Assembly: GCF_042466665.1 (NCBI RefSeq)
Contig: NZ_CP162102.1
Span: forward strand, 3,162,001-3,226,000
DNA: 64,000 bases
Source of the DNA: Peterkaempfera podocarpi
Lineage (GTDB): Bacteria; Actinomycetota; Actinomycetes; Streptomycetales; Streptomycetaceae
Direction of reading: 5' to 3'
Shown piece by piece: positions 1 through 8,816 of the stretch (the first letter of the stretch is position 1; each line of letters begins with the position of its first letter). Under the pieces are notes generated by a model, which saw only the letters and a list, made by a program, of their open reading frames with translations, searched no databases and was not told the origin of the DNA. A program made the position numbers and the translations under genes.

Positions 1-758
1 CCGTACACGAAGTACAGGTTCATGCCGCCCATCTCCTCGATCCAGCGGCGCTCCACGGCGTCCAGCCAGACGACCTGGTCGCAGCCCTGAGCGGCGGCCT
101 GGGCCTGGGCGACCAGCGAGGCGGCGTAGTTGCCGGCGCACTTGGCGGCGCCCGTACCGCCCGGTGCGGCGCGGACGTACTCCTCGGAGAGCCAGACGGA
201 GACCGGCTTGACGCCGCCGGAGAAGTAGGCGCCGGCCGGGGAGGCGATCAGCATGAAGAGGTACTCGTTGGCCGGGCGCACCCCGAGTCCGACCTCGGTG
301 GCGAACATGAACGGCCGCAGGTAGAGGCTCTGCTCGGGCCGGCTGGGCACCCAGTCGCGGTCCTGCTGCACCAGCAGCTCGACGGCCTCCACAAAGGTCT
401 CGACCGGCAGCTCCGGCATGGCCAGGCGGCGGGCCGAGGCCTGGAAGCGCTCGGCGTTGGCGGTCGGGCGGAAGGTGGCGATGGTGCCGTCGGCCCGCCG
501 GTAGGCCTTCAGCCCCTCGAAGATCGACTGACCGTAGTGGAGGGTCATGTTGGCCGGGTCGATCTCCAGCGGGCCGTAGGGGACCAGCTGGGCGTCGTGC
601 CAGCCGCGTCCCTCGGTCCAGCGGATGGTCACCATGTGGTCGGTGAAGACGCGGCCGAAGCCTGGGTTGGCCAGCCGGGCCTCGCGCTCCGCTGTGGGCA
701 GCGGGTTGGAGGAGGGCTTGAGCTCGATCTTGAGGGGAGCCTGGGCGGGCGTCGTCAT
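1..758 (-). CDS. ilvE: Branched-chain amino acid aminotransferase (partial, C-terminus outside window)
   Basis: This PLP enzyme performs the last, reversible transamination in valine, leucine and isoleucine synthesis. The ATG at 756-758 opens MTTPAQAPLKIELKPSSNP, typical of actinobacterial IlvE. The family blocks MTLHYGQSIFEGLKAYR, GAAKCAGNYAASL (which carries the Schiff-base lysine) and EEMGGMNLYFVYG are all present. About 252 residues are visible and roughly the last third lies beyond the left edge. It lies downstream of leuB on the same strand after a 327-bp gap, so it may have its own promoter. It shares the window with ilvB, ilvN, ilvC and leuB and fits that pathway. Identification rests on clear family motifs. 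Confidence 0.95.
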   Translation of the reverse strand, partial: MTTPAQAPLKIELKPSSNPLPTAEREARLANPGFGRVFTDHMVTIRWTEGRGWHDAQLVPYGPLEIDPANMTLHYGQSIFEGLKAYRRADGTIATFRPTANAERFQASARRLAMPELPVETFVEAVELLVQQDRDWVPSRPEQSLYLRPFMFATEVGLGVRPANEYLFMLIASPAGAYFSGGVKPVSVWLSEEYVRAAPGGTGAAKCAGNYAASLVAQAQAAAQGCDQVVWLDAVERRWIEEMGGMNLYFVY

Positions 759-1085
759 GGCTGCGTGTGTCCTTCACCGTCTCGTCGTTGCGGACCACCG
801 GACGGCTCACTGGTGAAGCCGAGCGACCGGGAGGCCCAGGTTCGATGGTCGCATCTCCGGGGCCGGGTCGGACAGCCGTGGGTACCGGACCGCCCGTCGG
901 TCACGGATGGTCACGGATGTCCCGGGCGGAACGTCGCAAAGCGGCCCGGAGATGCTGGGCAGGGGTGCCGGAGGTCGTGAATGCCGACCTGCCGGTTCCG
1001 GCGTCGCGTCCGGGCCGCTTCGGATGAAGGGGGGCGGGGAGGGCGGCATGGCTCCTCCTCGCCGAGGGCGGGCGAGGAGAGTGGG
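759..1085. other. Intergenic region ilvE-leuB
   Basis: No credible gene is visible. The stretch holds a hairpin at 1055-1079 just past the leuB stop and a short direct repeat (GGTCACGGAT twice, around 899-918). It presumably carries the ilvE promoter, but no convincing -35/-10 pair was recognised. Confidence 0.5.
1055..1079 (-). terminator. Hairpin downstream of leuB
   Basis: Perfect 9-bp arms (CTCCTCGCC at 1055-1063 and GGCGAGGAG at 1071-1079) enclose a 7-nt loop, 6 bp past the leuB stop. There is no U tract, which is common in high-GC actinobacterial terminators. Terminator function is inferred. Confidence 0.4.
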
Positions 1086-2129
1086 TCAGCCGGCTACTCG
1101 GGTCACGAGCGCGTCGCCGATCTGCGAGGTGGAGCGGGCGGGGCCGTCGACCCGCTCGGCCAGGTCCGCTGCGACGGCCGCCTCGATACGGGCCGCCTCC
1201 GCGGTGAGGCCGAGGTGCTCCAGCAGCATGGCGACCGAGAGCACCGTGGCGGTCGGGTCGGCCTTGCCCTGGCCGGCGATGTCCGGGGCAGAGCCGTGGA
1301 CCGGCTCGAACATGGACGGGAACTCGCCGCTCGGGTTGATGTTGCCGCTGGCGGCCAGTCCGATGCCGCCGGTGACGGCGGCGGCCAGGTCGGTCAGGAT
1401 GTCGCCGAAGAGGTTGTCGGTGACGATCACATCGAACCGCTGGGGCTGGGTGACCAGGAAGATGGTGGCCGCGTCGACGTGCAGATAGTCGGTGGTGACC
1501 TCGGGGAACTCCTGGCCGACCCGCTCGAAGATCCGGGTCCACAGGTGGCCGGCGTGCACCAGCACATTGTTCTTGTGGACCAGGGTCAGCTTCTTGCGGG
1601 GGCGGGCCGCGGCACGGCGGTAGGCGTCGCGGACCACCCGCTCGATGCCGAAGGCGGTGTTGAGGGAGACCTCGGTGGCCACCTCCTGCGGCGTGCCGGT
1701 GCGCAGGGTGCCGCCGTTGCCCACGTACGGGCCCTCGGTGCCCTCACGGACCACCACGAAGTCGATCTCGGGCTCGCCGGCCAGCGGCGACTTCACGCCG
1801 GGGAAGAGCTTGCCCGGGCGGAGGTTGACATGGTGGTCGAAGGCGAAGCGGAGCTTGAGCAGCAGGCCCCGCTCCAGGACGCCGGACGGCACCGACGGGT
1901 CGCCGACCGCACCGAGCAGAATGGCGTCGTGGCCCTTCAGCTCCTCCAGCACGGAGTCGGGGAGGGTCTCCCCGGTGGCGTGCCAGCGGCGGGCGCCGAG
2001 GTCGTACTCGGTGGTCTCGACCTTGGTGCCGGCGGGCAGCACCGCGCCGAGCACCTTGAGGCCCTCGGCCACGACTTCCTGGCCGATTCCATCACCGGGG
2101 ATCACTGCAAGGCGGATGCTGCGAGACAT
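1086..2129 (-). CDS. leuB: 3-isopropylmalate dehydrogenase
   Basis: LeuB oxidatively decarboxylates 3-isopropylmalate with NAD in leucine synthesis. From the ATG at 2127-2129 it is 347 aa and opens MSRSIRLAVIPGDGIGQEV, the usual N-terminus of the high-GC LeuB type. An upstream in-frame ATG at 2165 would add 12 residues unlike the family, so it was not used. Family motifs include LLGAVGDPSVP, the arginine-containing ERGLLLKLRF block, NNVLVHAGHLW, the metal/substrate-binding IVTDNLFGDILTDLAAAVTGGIG and the NAD-binding EPVHGSAPDIAGQG. ilvE lies downstream on the same strand. A 9-bp hairpin follows the stop. Confidence 0.95.
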   Translation of the reverse strand: MSRSIRLAVIPGDGIGQEVVAEGLKVLGAVLPAGTKVETTEYDLGARRWHATGETLPDSVLEELKGHDAILLGAVGDPSVPSGVLERGLLLKLRFAFDHHVNLRPGKLFPGVKSPLAGEPEIDFVVVREGTEGPYVGNGGTLRTGTPQEVATEVSLNTAFGIERVVRDAYRRAAARPRKKLTLVHKNNVLVHAGHLWTRIFERVGQEFPEVTTDYLHVDAATIFLVTQPQRFDVIVTDNLFGDILTDLAAAVTGGIGLAASGNINPSGEFPSMFEPVHGSAPDIAGQGKADPTATVLSVAMLLEHLGLTAEAARIEAAVAADLAERVDGPARSTSQIGDALVTRVAG

Positions 2130-2195
2130 GGCCGGAACCCTACTCCTCGTCCCATGGGCTGACATGTGACGTCCGCTATGTGGACGCCTGCTTGC

Positions 2196-3037
2196 TCACC
2201 ACAGCGGCAGCGACACCACCTGAGCCTGCCGCCCCGGGGTGTTGCGGTGGTGGACCAGCAGCAGAGCCGTGCCGGACCGGGCGCCGTACGCCCACAGGTC
2301 GCGGCGTACCCCCAGTACTGCTCCAGGCTGTTCCGGCAGAGCCAGTGCGGCGGGCCCGTCGATCCCGGCACGGACGTCCAGCGCCGGGTGCAGCACATCC
2401 AGCGGCAACACCGGGCTGCCGTCGTCGGCGATGCCGATGCCGTCGAAGGCGCTGCCGATGTCGGGGGTGCCCTTGCCGCCCACCGGCCCGGTCCACAGGC
2501 CGTAGCGGATCCGGCCGCCGCCCTGCCGCAGGCCGGGCAGTGCGGCGAGCCTGACGGGCAGCACCACCGTGTCACTGTCCAGCAGATCCGGGTCGCTGCC
2601 GCCCCAGCCGGCGTCCAGCGGCTCCACGTCCAGTTGCCTCCCGGTGCCGGCGTCCAGGGTGCGGGCGACCATGACATCGCTGCCGGGCAGCCGGTCCGCC
2701 ACCACCACCGCATCGGTGCGGCCGTCGCCGTCGGTGTCCAGCGAGGCCCGCACGGCGCTCTTGGCGACCGGGGTCGCGGCAGGCGCCCAGCTGGTTGCGG
2801 CCAGATAGAGAGTGCCGTCGCGCAGCGGGTCGCCACCCCGGTCGGCGATCGCCGGCGCATCACTGGCCGCTCCCGCCAGACGCAGGTCGGCGACCCGGTC
2901 ACGGGGCGCGGAGGCACACCGCGCCGTGGTCACCTGGAGGCCGCAGTCGGGCCAGCGGTCGCTCTGCCCTCCCAGCTCGAAGGCGCTGACCAGGGACGGA
3001 ACCGCAGTCGACGAGCCGCTCGGGCCGTCGGGTCTGC
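2196..3037 (-). pseudogene. C-terminal part of the S8 protease, split off by a frameshift
   Basis: This frame continues the upstream S8 protease after a reading-frame change near 3037-3040. It begins GRPDGPSGSSTAVPSLVSAF and contains SLVSAFELGG, a block typical of the C-terminal domain of large streptomycete S8 proteases, followed by VTTARCASAPRDRVADLRLAG. It ends DLWAYGARSGTALLLVHHRN and QAQVVSLPLW, again like the normal C-terminus of that family. The first in-frame ATG-like start is internal (2933) and has no family meaning, so independent translation is unlikely. Adding one G in the sense-strand GAGGC near 3038 would join it to the main frame and give about 1,292 residues. Whether this is a sequencing error or a real lesion cannot be told from one sequence. 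Confidence 0.7.
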
Positions 3038-6000
3038 CTCGCCGATCCGGAAGACCAGGCCCGAGCGGCCCACGGTGTCCAGGGGCATCCGTGCGGCGAG
3101 CGAGGCGGTGAGGCGGGAGACCGCGTGCGGTGCGGCGAAGACCGGCACCCTGAGCTCCGGCACCCCGCCGTCGCCGACCGGCGTCAGCGTCATCCGGCCC
3201 GACGCCTCCGGACGGAAGGCCCGGCGGTGGCCTGCCTGCTCGGCGGCGATGGTGGGATCGGGCTGCCGGCCCAGGGCGGCCGGGTCGGGCACCCCGAGGG
3301 TGACCCTGAGCCGGGCGGTGCCGCCCGCGGGGATGGTGGCCTCGGCCGGTTCCACGGTGTAGGCCGCTCCGGGCACCTCGGTCGCCGCCCGGTAGCCCGA
3401 ACGGTAGGTCACCGGCCGGTCGCCCAGATTGCGTACCTCCACCTCGCGGATGAGCGACAGCGGAGCGGCCACCGGGACATCGCCGTAGGAGACCCCCACC
3501 GCGCCCTCCGGCACGTCCGGCCCGGTCGCATAGGCGATCACCGGGGTGCGCACGGCCAGGTCGGCGCGGACCCGCCCGGATCCGACCCGCTCCGGGCCGT
3601 AGACCGCGCCGGTTCCGGCGTCGCCCGTGGTGAGGTCGGCATCGGCGGTGTTCATCAGCGCGGCCTTGACCTCCACGGCGGTCCAGTCCGGATGCGCCGC
3701 ACGGACCAGCGCCGCGATCCCGGTGATGTGCGGGGCCGCCATGGAGGTGCCGTCCTTGCGGACCCCCCGGCTGCCCGAGCCCACCTCCGCGGAGAGGATG
3801 GTCTCCCCCGGTGCGGCGATGTCGGGCTTGACCAGCCCGCGCAGACCGTTGCCGCGCGAGGAGAACGAGGCGAGGGTGTCGGCCCGCTCGGGGCGGTCCT
3901 GGGGAACCGAGCCGCGCAGCGGGTTGCCCGGCGCTGCCAGCTGCACCCGGGACGGGGAGGTCGCGGCCGCTGCGGCCCGCAGCCGCTCGCCCTCCGCGCG
4001 GGCGACGATCACGGCCGGGATGCGGTCGTCGCCCGCGACCTCGCCGAGCTGGTCCCCGTCGGCGGCGAAGATCACTCCGATGGCGCCGGCGTCGGCGGCG
4101 TGGTCCGCGCGTACGGCGGAGCCGCAGCTCCGGTCGGCGTCACGGACCGTCCAGGCGAGGACGGCGACCCGGCCGCGCAGCCGGGCGGCGTCTGCCGCGT
4201 CGAAGGGCCGGCAGCCGTCCGCGTTGCCGGAACCGTCGGCGGGGAGGGCCAGTTCGCCGGTGACGTCCTGGGTGTCCCAGTGGGTGTAGGCACCGCTCCA
4301 GTGGCCGGGGACGATCTCCCCGGCTGCGGCGTCCGCCGGGGCCGGGGGGCCGGCCGGGGCAGGGACGGGGGCAGGGACGGGGGCAGGGACGGGGGCCGGG
4401 GCCGGGCCTTCGGCATTGGGCCCCCCTGCCGCAGCCGCGCGTCCGCCCCCGGGCGCCGGTGCCGGTCCGCCCGGCGCGGGCGCTCCGCCGCCGGGTGCAG
4501 GTGCGCCGGGTGCAGGTGCGCTGGGTCCGGGCACACTGGGTCCGGGCACGCCGGGTGCAGGTGCGCCGGGTGCGGGTGCGCTGGGCGCGGCGGCGCCTGG
4601 CGGCGGGTTCCCAGGTGCGGGTGCGCCGGCTACGGGCGCGCTGGGCGCCGGTGTGATGGGCGCCGGTGCGATGGGGCCCGCGGCACCAGGTGCCGGTGCG
4701 CCGGGCTGCACCGGTACGGCGCCCGACCCGGGGGCCGTGGTGCCCTGTGCTGCCGCCGGGGGCAGCAGCCTGATGCCGTCGGCGTCCGTGTAGCCGTCGA
4801 CCGAGGCCGCCACCGCGATGGCCCCCGGTGCCACCGCAGGGCTGGAGCCGACGCCGTAGATGTCCCCGTCATTGCCCTCCGATGCGACCACCACGGTGCC
4901 GGTGGCGGCGAGCCGGTCCACGGCCAGGGCGTCGCCGTCGTCGGGGTCGCCGAAGCTGCCGCCGAGGGAGAGGTTGACGACGTCCAGGCGATCGGAGAAG
5001 TCGCCGTCCTGGTTGGGGTCGGCGGCACGGTCCAGGGCGTGGGCGATCTCGTCGGTGGAACCGTGGCAGCCGAAGACCCGCAGTGCGTAGAGGCCGGCGC
5101 CGGGTGCCGCGCCCGGGCCCACCCGGAATGCCGCCGGGGCCAGGCCCGGACCGTAGGGACCGCGGTAGGTCCTGCCGTCGGTGGTGACCCCGTAGCCCGC
5201 GGCGGTGCCCGCGACATGGGTGCCGTGGCCGTTGGCGGTGCAGTCCAGGGGGTTGGCGTCCGGGTGCGGGTCCGGCTGGTAGGGCGGCTGGGACGGGTCG
5301 CTGTTGTAGTCGTCGCCGACCAGGTCCCAGCCGCCGACCACCTTGGCGTTGGGGAAGAGGCCGGCCGGAGCGGGCTTGCTGCCGTCCACCGCCCGGTAGG
5401 CCTCGGCCGTGCCGGGGCCGCCGAAGTCCGCATGGGTGTAGTCGACACCGCTGTCGATGATGCCGATGGTCACGCCCTTGCCGGTGTTCCCCGGCACCGT
5501 GTCCGCCCCGGCCCAGACGGCCGGGGCCCCGGTGAGCGGCACGGAGTGCGCATTGGCCGGGTACTTGTGGCTGATGGGATGGACGGCATGGACGCCCGGG
5601 AGGCCGCGCAGCGCACCCAGCCCCTCGGCGGGAACCCGCACGGCGATCCCGGGGACCACCGCCAGGGTCCGGTAGAGCACCTGGGCGCCGGGCACTGCCC
5701 TGCGCAGCGCCTGTTCCGTGCGGTCGGCGACGGTGGTGACCGCCCGGCGCTGGCGCTCGCCCGCGCCGGCTGCGGCGCGTCGGGTGGCCTCGGGTGAGCG
5801 CCGGGACCGGCGCGCGGCCTCCTCGGCGCTGCGCCAGGCCTGCCAGCTGCTCGGGGTGTCCAGTTCCAGCAGTGCGGTGACCGGTCCGTTCGCCGCCTCC
5901 GGGGCCGACGCGGCCTGGAACACCGCCTGGGCACGGGACGCCGGGGTACGGTCCAGCAGTCCGGAGACGCCGAGCAGGGCCAGCACAGCGCTCGCGGCCA

Positions 6001-6073
6001 CCGCCCGGCGGACGGCTGCCCGACCGGCGGGGCGGCGGGCCTCGGCGATGGGCTGAGAGCGGGGCGTGCGCAC
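2930..6073 (-). CDS. Secreted S8 (subtilisin-like) serine protease, frameshifted near its C-terminus
   Basis: This is a large exported subtilase. The GTG at 6071-6073 was chosen because GGGGGAGG lies 7 nt upstream; longer in-frame starts (to 6199) lack this. A basic N-region and the hydrophobic run AVAASAVLALLGVSGLL form a signal peptide. Counting from that GTG, the catalytic triad is Asp207 (GIIDSGVDYTHADF), His283 (NGHGTHVAGTA) and Ser777 (DGTSMAAPHITG). The wide His-Ser gap holds a protease-associated (PA) domain around 583-720 and, before it, about 140 residues of Ala/Pro/Gly repeats (about 445-582). The frame drifts at about 3037-3040 and stops at 2930, while the expected C-terminus continues in another frame to 2196. 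The mature core and active site are intact, but the product lacks about 280 native C-terminal residues. Confidence 0.85.
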   Translation of the reverse strand: MRTPRSQPIAEARRPAGRAAVRRAVAASAVLALLGVSGLLDRTPASRAQAVFQAASAPEAANGPVTALLELDTPSSWQAWRSAEEAARRSRRSPEATRRAAAGAGERQRRAVTTVADRTEQALRRAVPGAQVLYRTLAVVPGIAVRVPAEGLGALRGLPGVHAVHPISHKYPANAHSVPLTGAPAVWAGADTVPGNTGKGVTIGIIDSGVDYTHADFGGPGTAEAYRAVDGSKPAPAGLFPNAKVVGGWDLVGDDYNSDPSQPPYQPDPHPDANPLDCTANGHGTHVAGTAAGYGVTTDGRTYRGPYGPGLAPAAFRVGPGAAPGAGLYALRVFGCHGSTDEIAHALDRAADPNQDGDFSDRLDVVNLSLGGSFGDPDDGDALAVDRLAATGTVVVASEGNDGDIYGVGSSPAVAPGAIAVAASVDGYTDADGIRLLPPAAAQGTTAPGSGAVPVQPGAPAPGAAGPIAPAPITPAPSAPVAGAPAPGNPPPGAAAPSAPAPGAPAPGVPGPSVPGPSAPAPGAPAPGGGAPAPGGPAPAPGGGRAAAAGGPNAEGPAPAPVPAPVPAPVPAPAGPPAPADAAAGEIVPGHWSGAYTHWDTQDVTGELALPADGSGNADGCRPFDAADAARLRGRVAVLAWTVRDADRSCGSAVRADHAADAGAIGVIFAADGDQLGEVAGDDRIPAVIVARAEGERLRAAAAATSPSRVQLAAPGNPLRGSVPQDRPERADTLASFSSRGNGLRGLVKPDIAAPGETILSAEVGSGSRGVRKDGTSMAAPHITGIAALVRAAHPDWTAVEVKAALMNTADADLTTGDAGTGAVYGPERVGSGRVRADLAVRTPVIAYATGPDVPEGAVGVSYGDVPVAAPLSLIREVEVRNLGDRPVTYRSGYRAATEVPGAAYTVEPAEATIPAGGTARLRVTLGVPDPAALGRQPDPTIAAEQAGHRRAFRPEASGRMTLTPVGDGGVPELRVPVFAAPHAVSRLTASLAARMPLDTVGRSGLVFRIGEADPTARAARRLRFRPWSAPSSWEGRATAGPTAASR
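4330..4740 (-). repeat. Ala/Pro/Gly-encoding low-complexity insertion in the protease
   Basis: About 140 codons are almost entirely Ala, Pro, Gly and Val, in repeats such as GAPAPG and VPAP. A 12-bp unit (GGGACGGGGGCA on the plus strand) recurs in tandem around 4357-4400. It lies between the N-terminal half of the subtilase domain and the PA domain, so it is probably an extended surface linker. Confidence 0.8.
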
Positions 6074-6327
6074 GGATCGGCCTCCCCCGGAAGAGGGTTG
6101 ACTGACCCGGCGGCCCGCCGCGAGGGCACGACGGCATGCTGCCGCACGGGGCCTCAAGGGCGGGCCGACGGCAGCTCGCACCCCGCGAGCGGCGATCACC
6201 CTTCCGGAGGGATCAAATTACGATCATCACGTCTACCTGCAAGGAAGGGCGAGCGCGGCACCGGCCGGGGTGCACTCGTACGGACGATTCCGGCTCACCC
6301 GCGCGGCGGACCCCGGCTGTGGAGGGC

Positions 6328-6444
6328 TCAGTGGCCGGTGGCGCCGCCGTTGTCCCGGCGGTCGAGGGCGCGCTGGAGGGCGTCCGCGGCGTTACGGCGT
6401 GCGGTGTCCTCGTGCTTGGCGGTGGTGTCGGTGGTGGTGGGCAT
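6328..6444 (-). CDS. Small conserved-looking protein, 38 aa
   Basis: A short gene opens MPTTTDTTAKHEDTARRNAA and ends with an Ala/Arg-rich amphipathic segment (ADALQRALDRRDNGG). The ATG at 6442-6444 follows CGGAG with a 7-nt spacer. Composition is charged and helical, with no membrane segment, cysteine or known motif. It resembles, from memory, short hypothetical proteins annotated in streptomycetes, but function is unknown. It stands alone, more than 250 bp from the protease start and more than 450 bp from serA. A longer start at 6462 (MERSPG) is possible. Confidence 0.5.
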   Translation of the reverse strand: MPTTTDTTAKHEDTARRNAADALQRALDRRDNGGATGH

Positions 6445-6908
6445 ACCGGGACTCCGTTCCATGACATGCGGTACTGCATGAGGGTTGGTGTCTGGCCTCG
6501 GTATCGCTGGAGGCGGCGGTACGCCGGCAGGGGTGGCCTGCGGAGGTGCGTACATCACACGGGCGGCGTCGGGCGGGGTTGACCAGCCACAGAGACCGCG
6601 GACCGTATGGCGGTTCCACCGTACGCCCGGGTCACCGGCGCTGTCGCGAGATTACTCGGACTTCCTACTATCTGAGACGGGCGGGCATTCCCGCGCCTGA
6701 GAGCGCGTCAGAGAGGGCGGGTGTGCCACGCCCCGGCACCCCCCGCCCCGTGGCGCCGCAGCAGGGGCGGGTGACGACGCCCGCGGCTCCACCGGACGAC
6801 ACGCGGCCGGGACCGCGGCGGCGGACCCGAGGGCCCCAGCAGGCCCAGGAACGCGCGGGAGCCCCGCCGCTGGTCAGCGGCGGGGCTCCTGCACAGGCGG
6901 GGCTGGGG
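6445..6908. other. Intergenic region between the 38-aa protein and serA
   Basis: No gene is recognised. It contains the serA terminator at 6859-6888, and otherwise G+C-rich sequence with a short more A+T-rich patch at about 6645-6675 that might hold a promoter for the 38-aa gene. Nothing else was seen. Confidence 0.45.
6859..6888 (-). terminator. serA terminator hairpin
   Basis: A perfect 14-bp inverted repeat (GAGCCCCGCCGCTG and its complement) with a 2-nt spacer lies 20 bp past the serA stop. The stem is strong, with no long U tract. Confidence 0.75.
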
Positions 6909-8513
6909 TCAGTCGCCCAGGTCCACGGAGCGGGCGAAGCGGGCGCCGATCTCGGCGGCGATCTCGCCCAGCACCGGCTGCGGGATCTCGCTGTCCACGG
7001 TGAGCGAGACCAGCGCCCGGCCGGACTCGTCGTCGCGGGCGACCTGCATCCCGGCGATGTTGATGGAGGCGTCACCGAGGATGCGGCCGAGGGTGCCGAC
7101 CACACCCGGCCGGTCCTCGTACTCGAAGAACGCCATGTGGTCGGTGAGGACCACATCCACGTCGAAGGAGTCGACCCCGACGATCTTCTGGATGCGCTTG
7201 GGGCCGGAGAGGGTGCCGGAGACCGACACCTCGCCGCCGTCCGCCAGGGTGCCGCGCACCGTGATCACATTGCGGTGCTCCGGCGACTCGCTGCTGGTGG
7301 TCAGCCGCACCTCCACACCGCGCTCCTGGGCGAAGAGCGGGGCGTTGACATAGGAGACCGTCTCCGCGACGACATCCTCGAAGACACCCTTGAGAGCCGA
7401 GAGCTCCAGCACCTTGACGTCGTGCTGGGTGATCTCGCCGCGCACCTCGACGTCCAGCCGCACCGCGACCTCACCGGCCAGCGCGGTGAAGATACGGCCG
7501 AGCTTCTCGGCGAGGGGCAGGCCGGGGCGTACGTCCTCGGCGATCACGCCGCCCTGGACGTTGACCGCGTCCGGCACCAGTTCGCCGGCCAGGGCCAGCC
7601 GGACCGAGCGGGCGACGGCGATGCCGGCCTTCTCCTGGGCCTCGTCGGTGGAGGCGCCCAGGTGGGGGGTGGCGACGACATTGTCGAACTCGAAGAGCGG
7701 GGAGTCGGTGCACGGCTCCTTGGAGAACACGTCCAGGCCGGCTCCGGCGACCCGGCCCTCCTTGAGCGCACTGACCAGAGCCTCCTCGTCGACGATGCCG
7801 CCGCGGGCGGCGTTGACGATGCGCACGGTCGGCTTGACCTTGTGCAGTGCCTCGTCGCCGATCAGGCCGAGGGTCTCCGGGGTCTTGGGGAGGTGCACCG
7901 TGATGAAGTCGGCGACCTCGAGCAGCTCGTCCAGGGAGAGCAGCTTGACGCCCATCTGGGCGGCACGGGCGGCCTGGATGTAGGGGTCGTAGGCGACCAC
8001 CTTCATGCCGAAGGCCGACATCCGCTGGGCCACCAGCACACCGATGCGGCCGAGGCCGACCACGCCGAGGGTCTTCTCGGCCAGCTCGACGCCGGTGTAC
8101 TTGGCCCGCTTCCACTCGCCGTTCTTCAGCGCGCTGTTGGCCGGCGCGATGTTGCGGGCGACCGAGATCAGCAGGCCGCAGGCCAGCTCGGCGGCGGTGA
8201 CGATGTTGGAGGTCGGCGCGTTGACGACCATCACGCCGGCCTTGGTGGCGGCGGAGACGTCCACGTTGTCCAGACCGACGCCGGCCCGGGCCACCACCTT
8301 GAGTTTGCCGGCCGCCGCGATGGCCTCTGCGTCCACCTTGGTGGCGCTGCGGATCAGGATGGCGTCGACGTCGGCGATGGCGGGCAGCAGCTCCGCCCGG
8401 TCCGCGCCGTTGCAGTGGCGGATCTCGAAGTCCGGGCCCAGTGCGTCCACCGTGGCGGGGGAGAGCTCCTCGGCGATGAGGACGACAGGCTTCTGGTGTG
8501 TTGCAGCGCTCAC
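6909..8513 (-). CDS. serA: D-3-phosphoglycerate dehydrogenase
   Basis: SerA catalyses the first committed step of serine synthesis, NAD-dependent oxidation of 3-phosphoglycerate. The 534-aa product is the long form: a catalytic and nucleotide-binding core (about 1-310), an intervening substrate-binding domain (about 320-455) and a C-terminal ACT domain (about 460-534) that usually binds serine for feedback control. Visible motifs are VVGLGRIGVLVAQRM (Rossmann loop), VNAARGGIVDE (Arg), DVFSKEPCTDSPLF (Glu) and VATPHLGASTDEAQ (His). The start is GTG at 8511-8513, with AAGGA 9 nt upstream. It lies downstream of ilvC on the same strand but is separated by a strong ilvC terminator and 303 bp, so it is probably transcribed on its own. 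Confidence 0.96.
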   Translation of the reverse strand: MSAATHQKPVVLIAEELSPATVDALGPDFEIRHCNGADRAELLPAIADVDAILIRSATKVDAEAIAAAGKLKVVARAGVGLDNVDVSAATKAGVMVVNAPTSNIVTAAELACGLLISVARNIAPANSALKNGEWKRAKYTGVELAEKTLGVVGLGRIGVLVAQRMSAFGMKVVAYDPYIQAARAAQMGVKLLSLDELLEVADFITVHLPKTPETLGLIGDEALHKVKPTVRIVNAARGGIVDEEALVSALKEGRVAGAGLDVFSKEPCTDSPLFEFDNVVATPHLGASTDEAQEKAGIAVARSVRLALAGELVPDAVNVQGGVIAEDVRPGLPLAEKLGRIFTALAGEVAVRLDVEVRGEITQHDVKVLELSALKGVFEDVVAETVSYVNAPLFAQERGVEVRLTTSSESPEHRNVITVRGTLADGGEVSVSGTLSGPKRIQKIVGVDSFDVDVVLTDHMAFFEYEDRPGVVGTLGRILGDASINIAGMQVARDDESGRALVSLTVDSEIPQPVLGEIAAEIGARFARSVDLGD

Positions 8514-8816
8514 GACAGTTTGTCCTTACTGTCCGGTTCTCCCCGACCGCAGGGCCGTGGGTGGCGTACCTCGCGGGGCTGTCTCCCTGTCCGGGAACAG
8601 CGGCATGGGGAACGGTGGCATGCCGCGTTGAAGACGCACGACGCTGTGAGCCTGACGCGCACTCGGAAGTGTATCGACGTACGGGCGGCCGACCCCTTCC
8701 CGCACGGCGGAATCACCCGCTCGGGATCTACAGGCCGGACAAAAACTCGGGCTTGAACGGGACCGTGTGCGGCGGTGGCCGCCCCGGTCGGGGCGGCCAC
8801 CGCGGGGCGGGGAGGC
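8514..8816. other. Intergenic region serA-ilvC
   Basis: It holds the ilvC terminator at 8772-8803 and presumably the serA promoter. No riboswitch-like or leader-peptide structure was recognised before serA. Confidence 0.45.
8772..8803 (-). terminator. ilvC terminator hairpin
   Basis: A perfect 14-bp stem (GCGGTGGCCGCCCC and complement) with a 4-nt loop lies 13 bp after the ilvC stop. It closes the ilvBNC transcript before serA. Confidence 0.75.
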
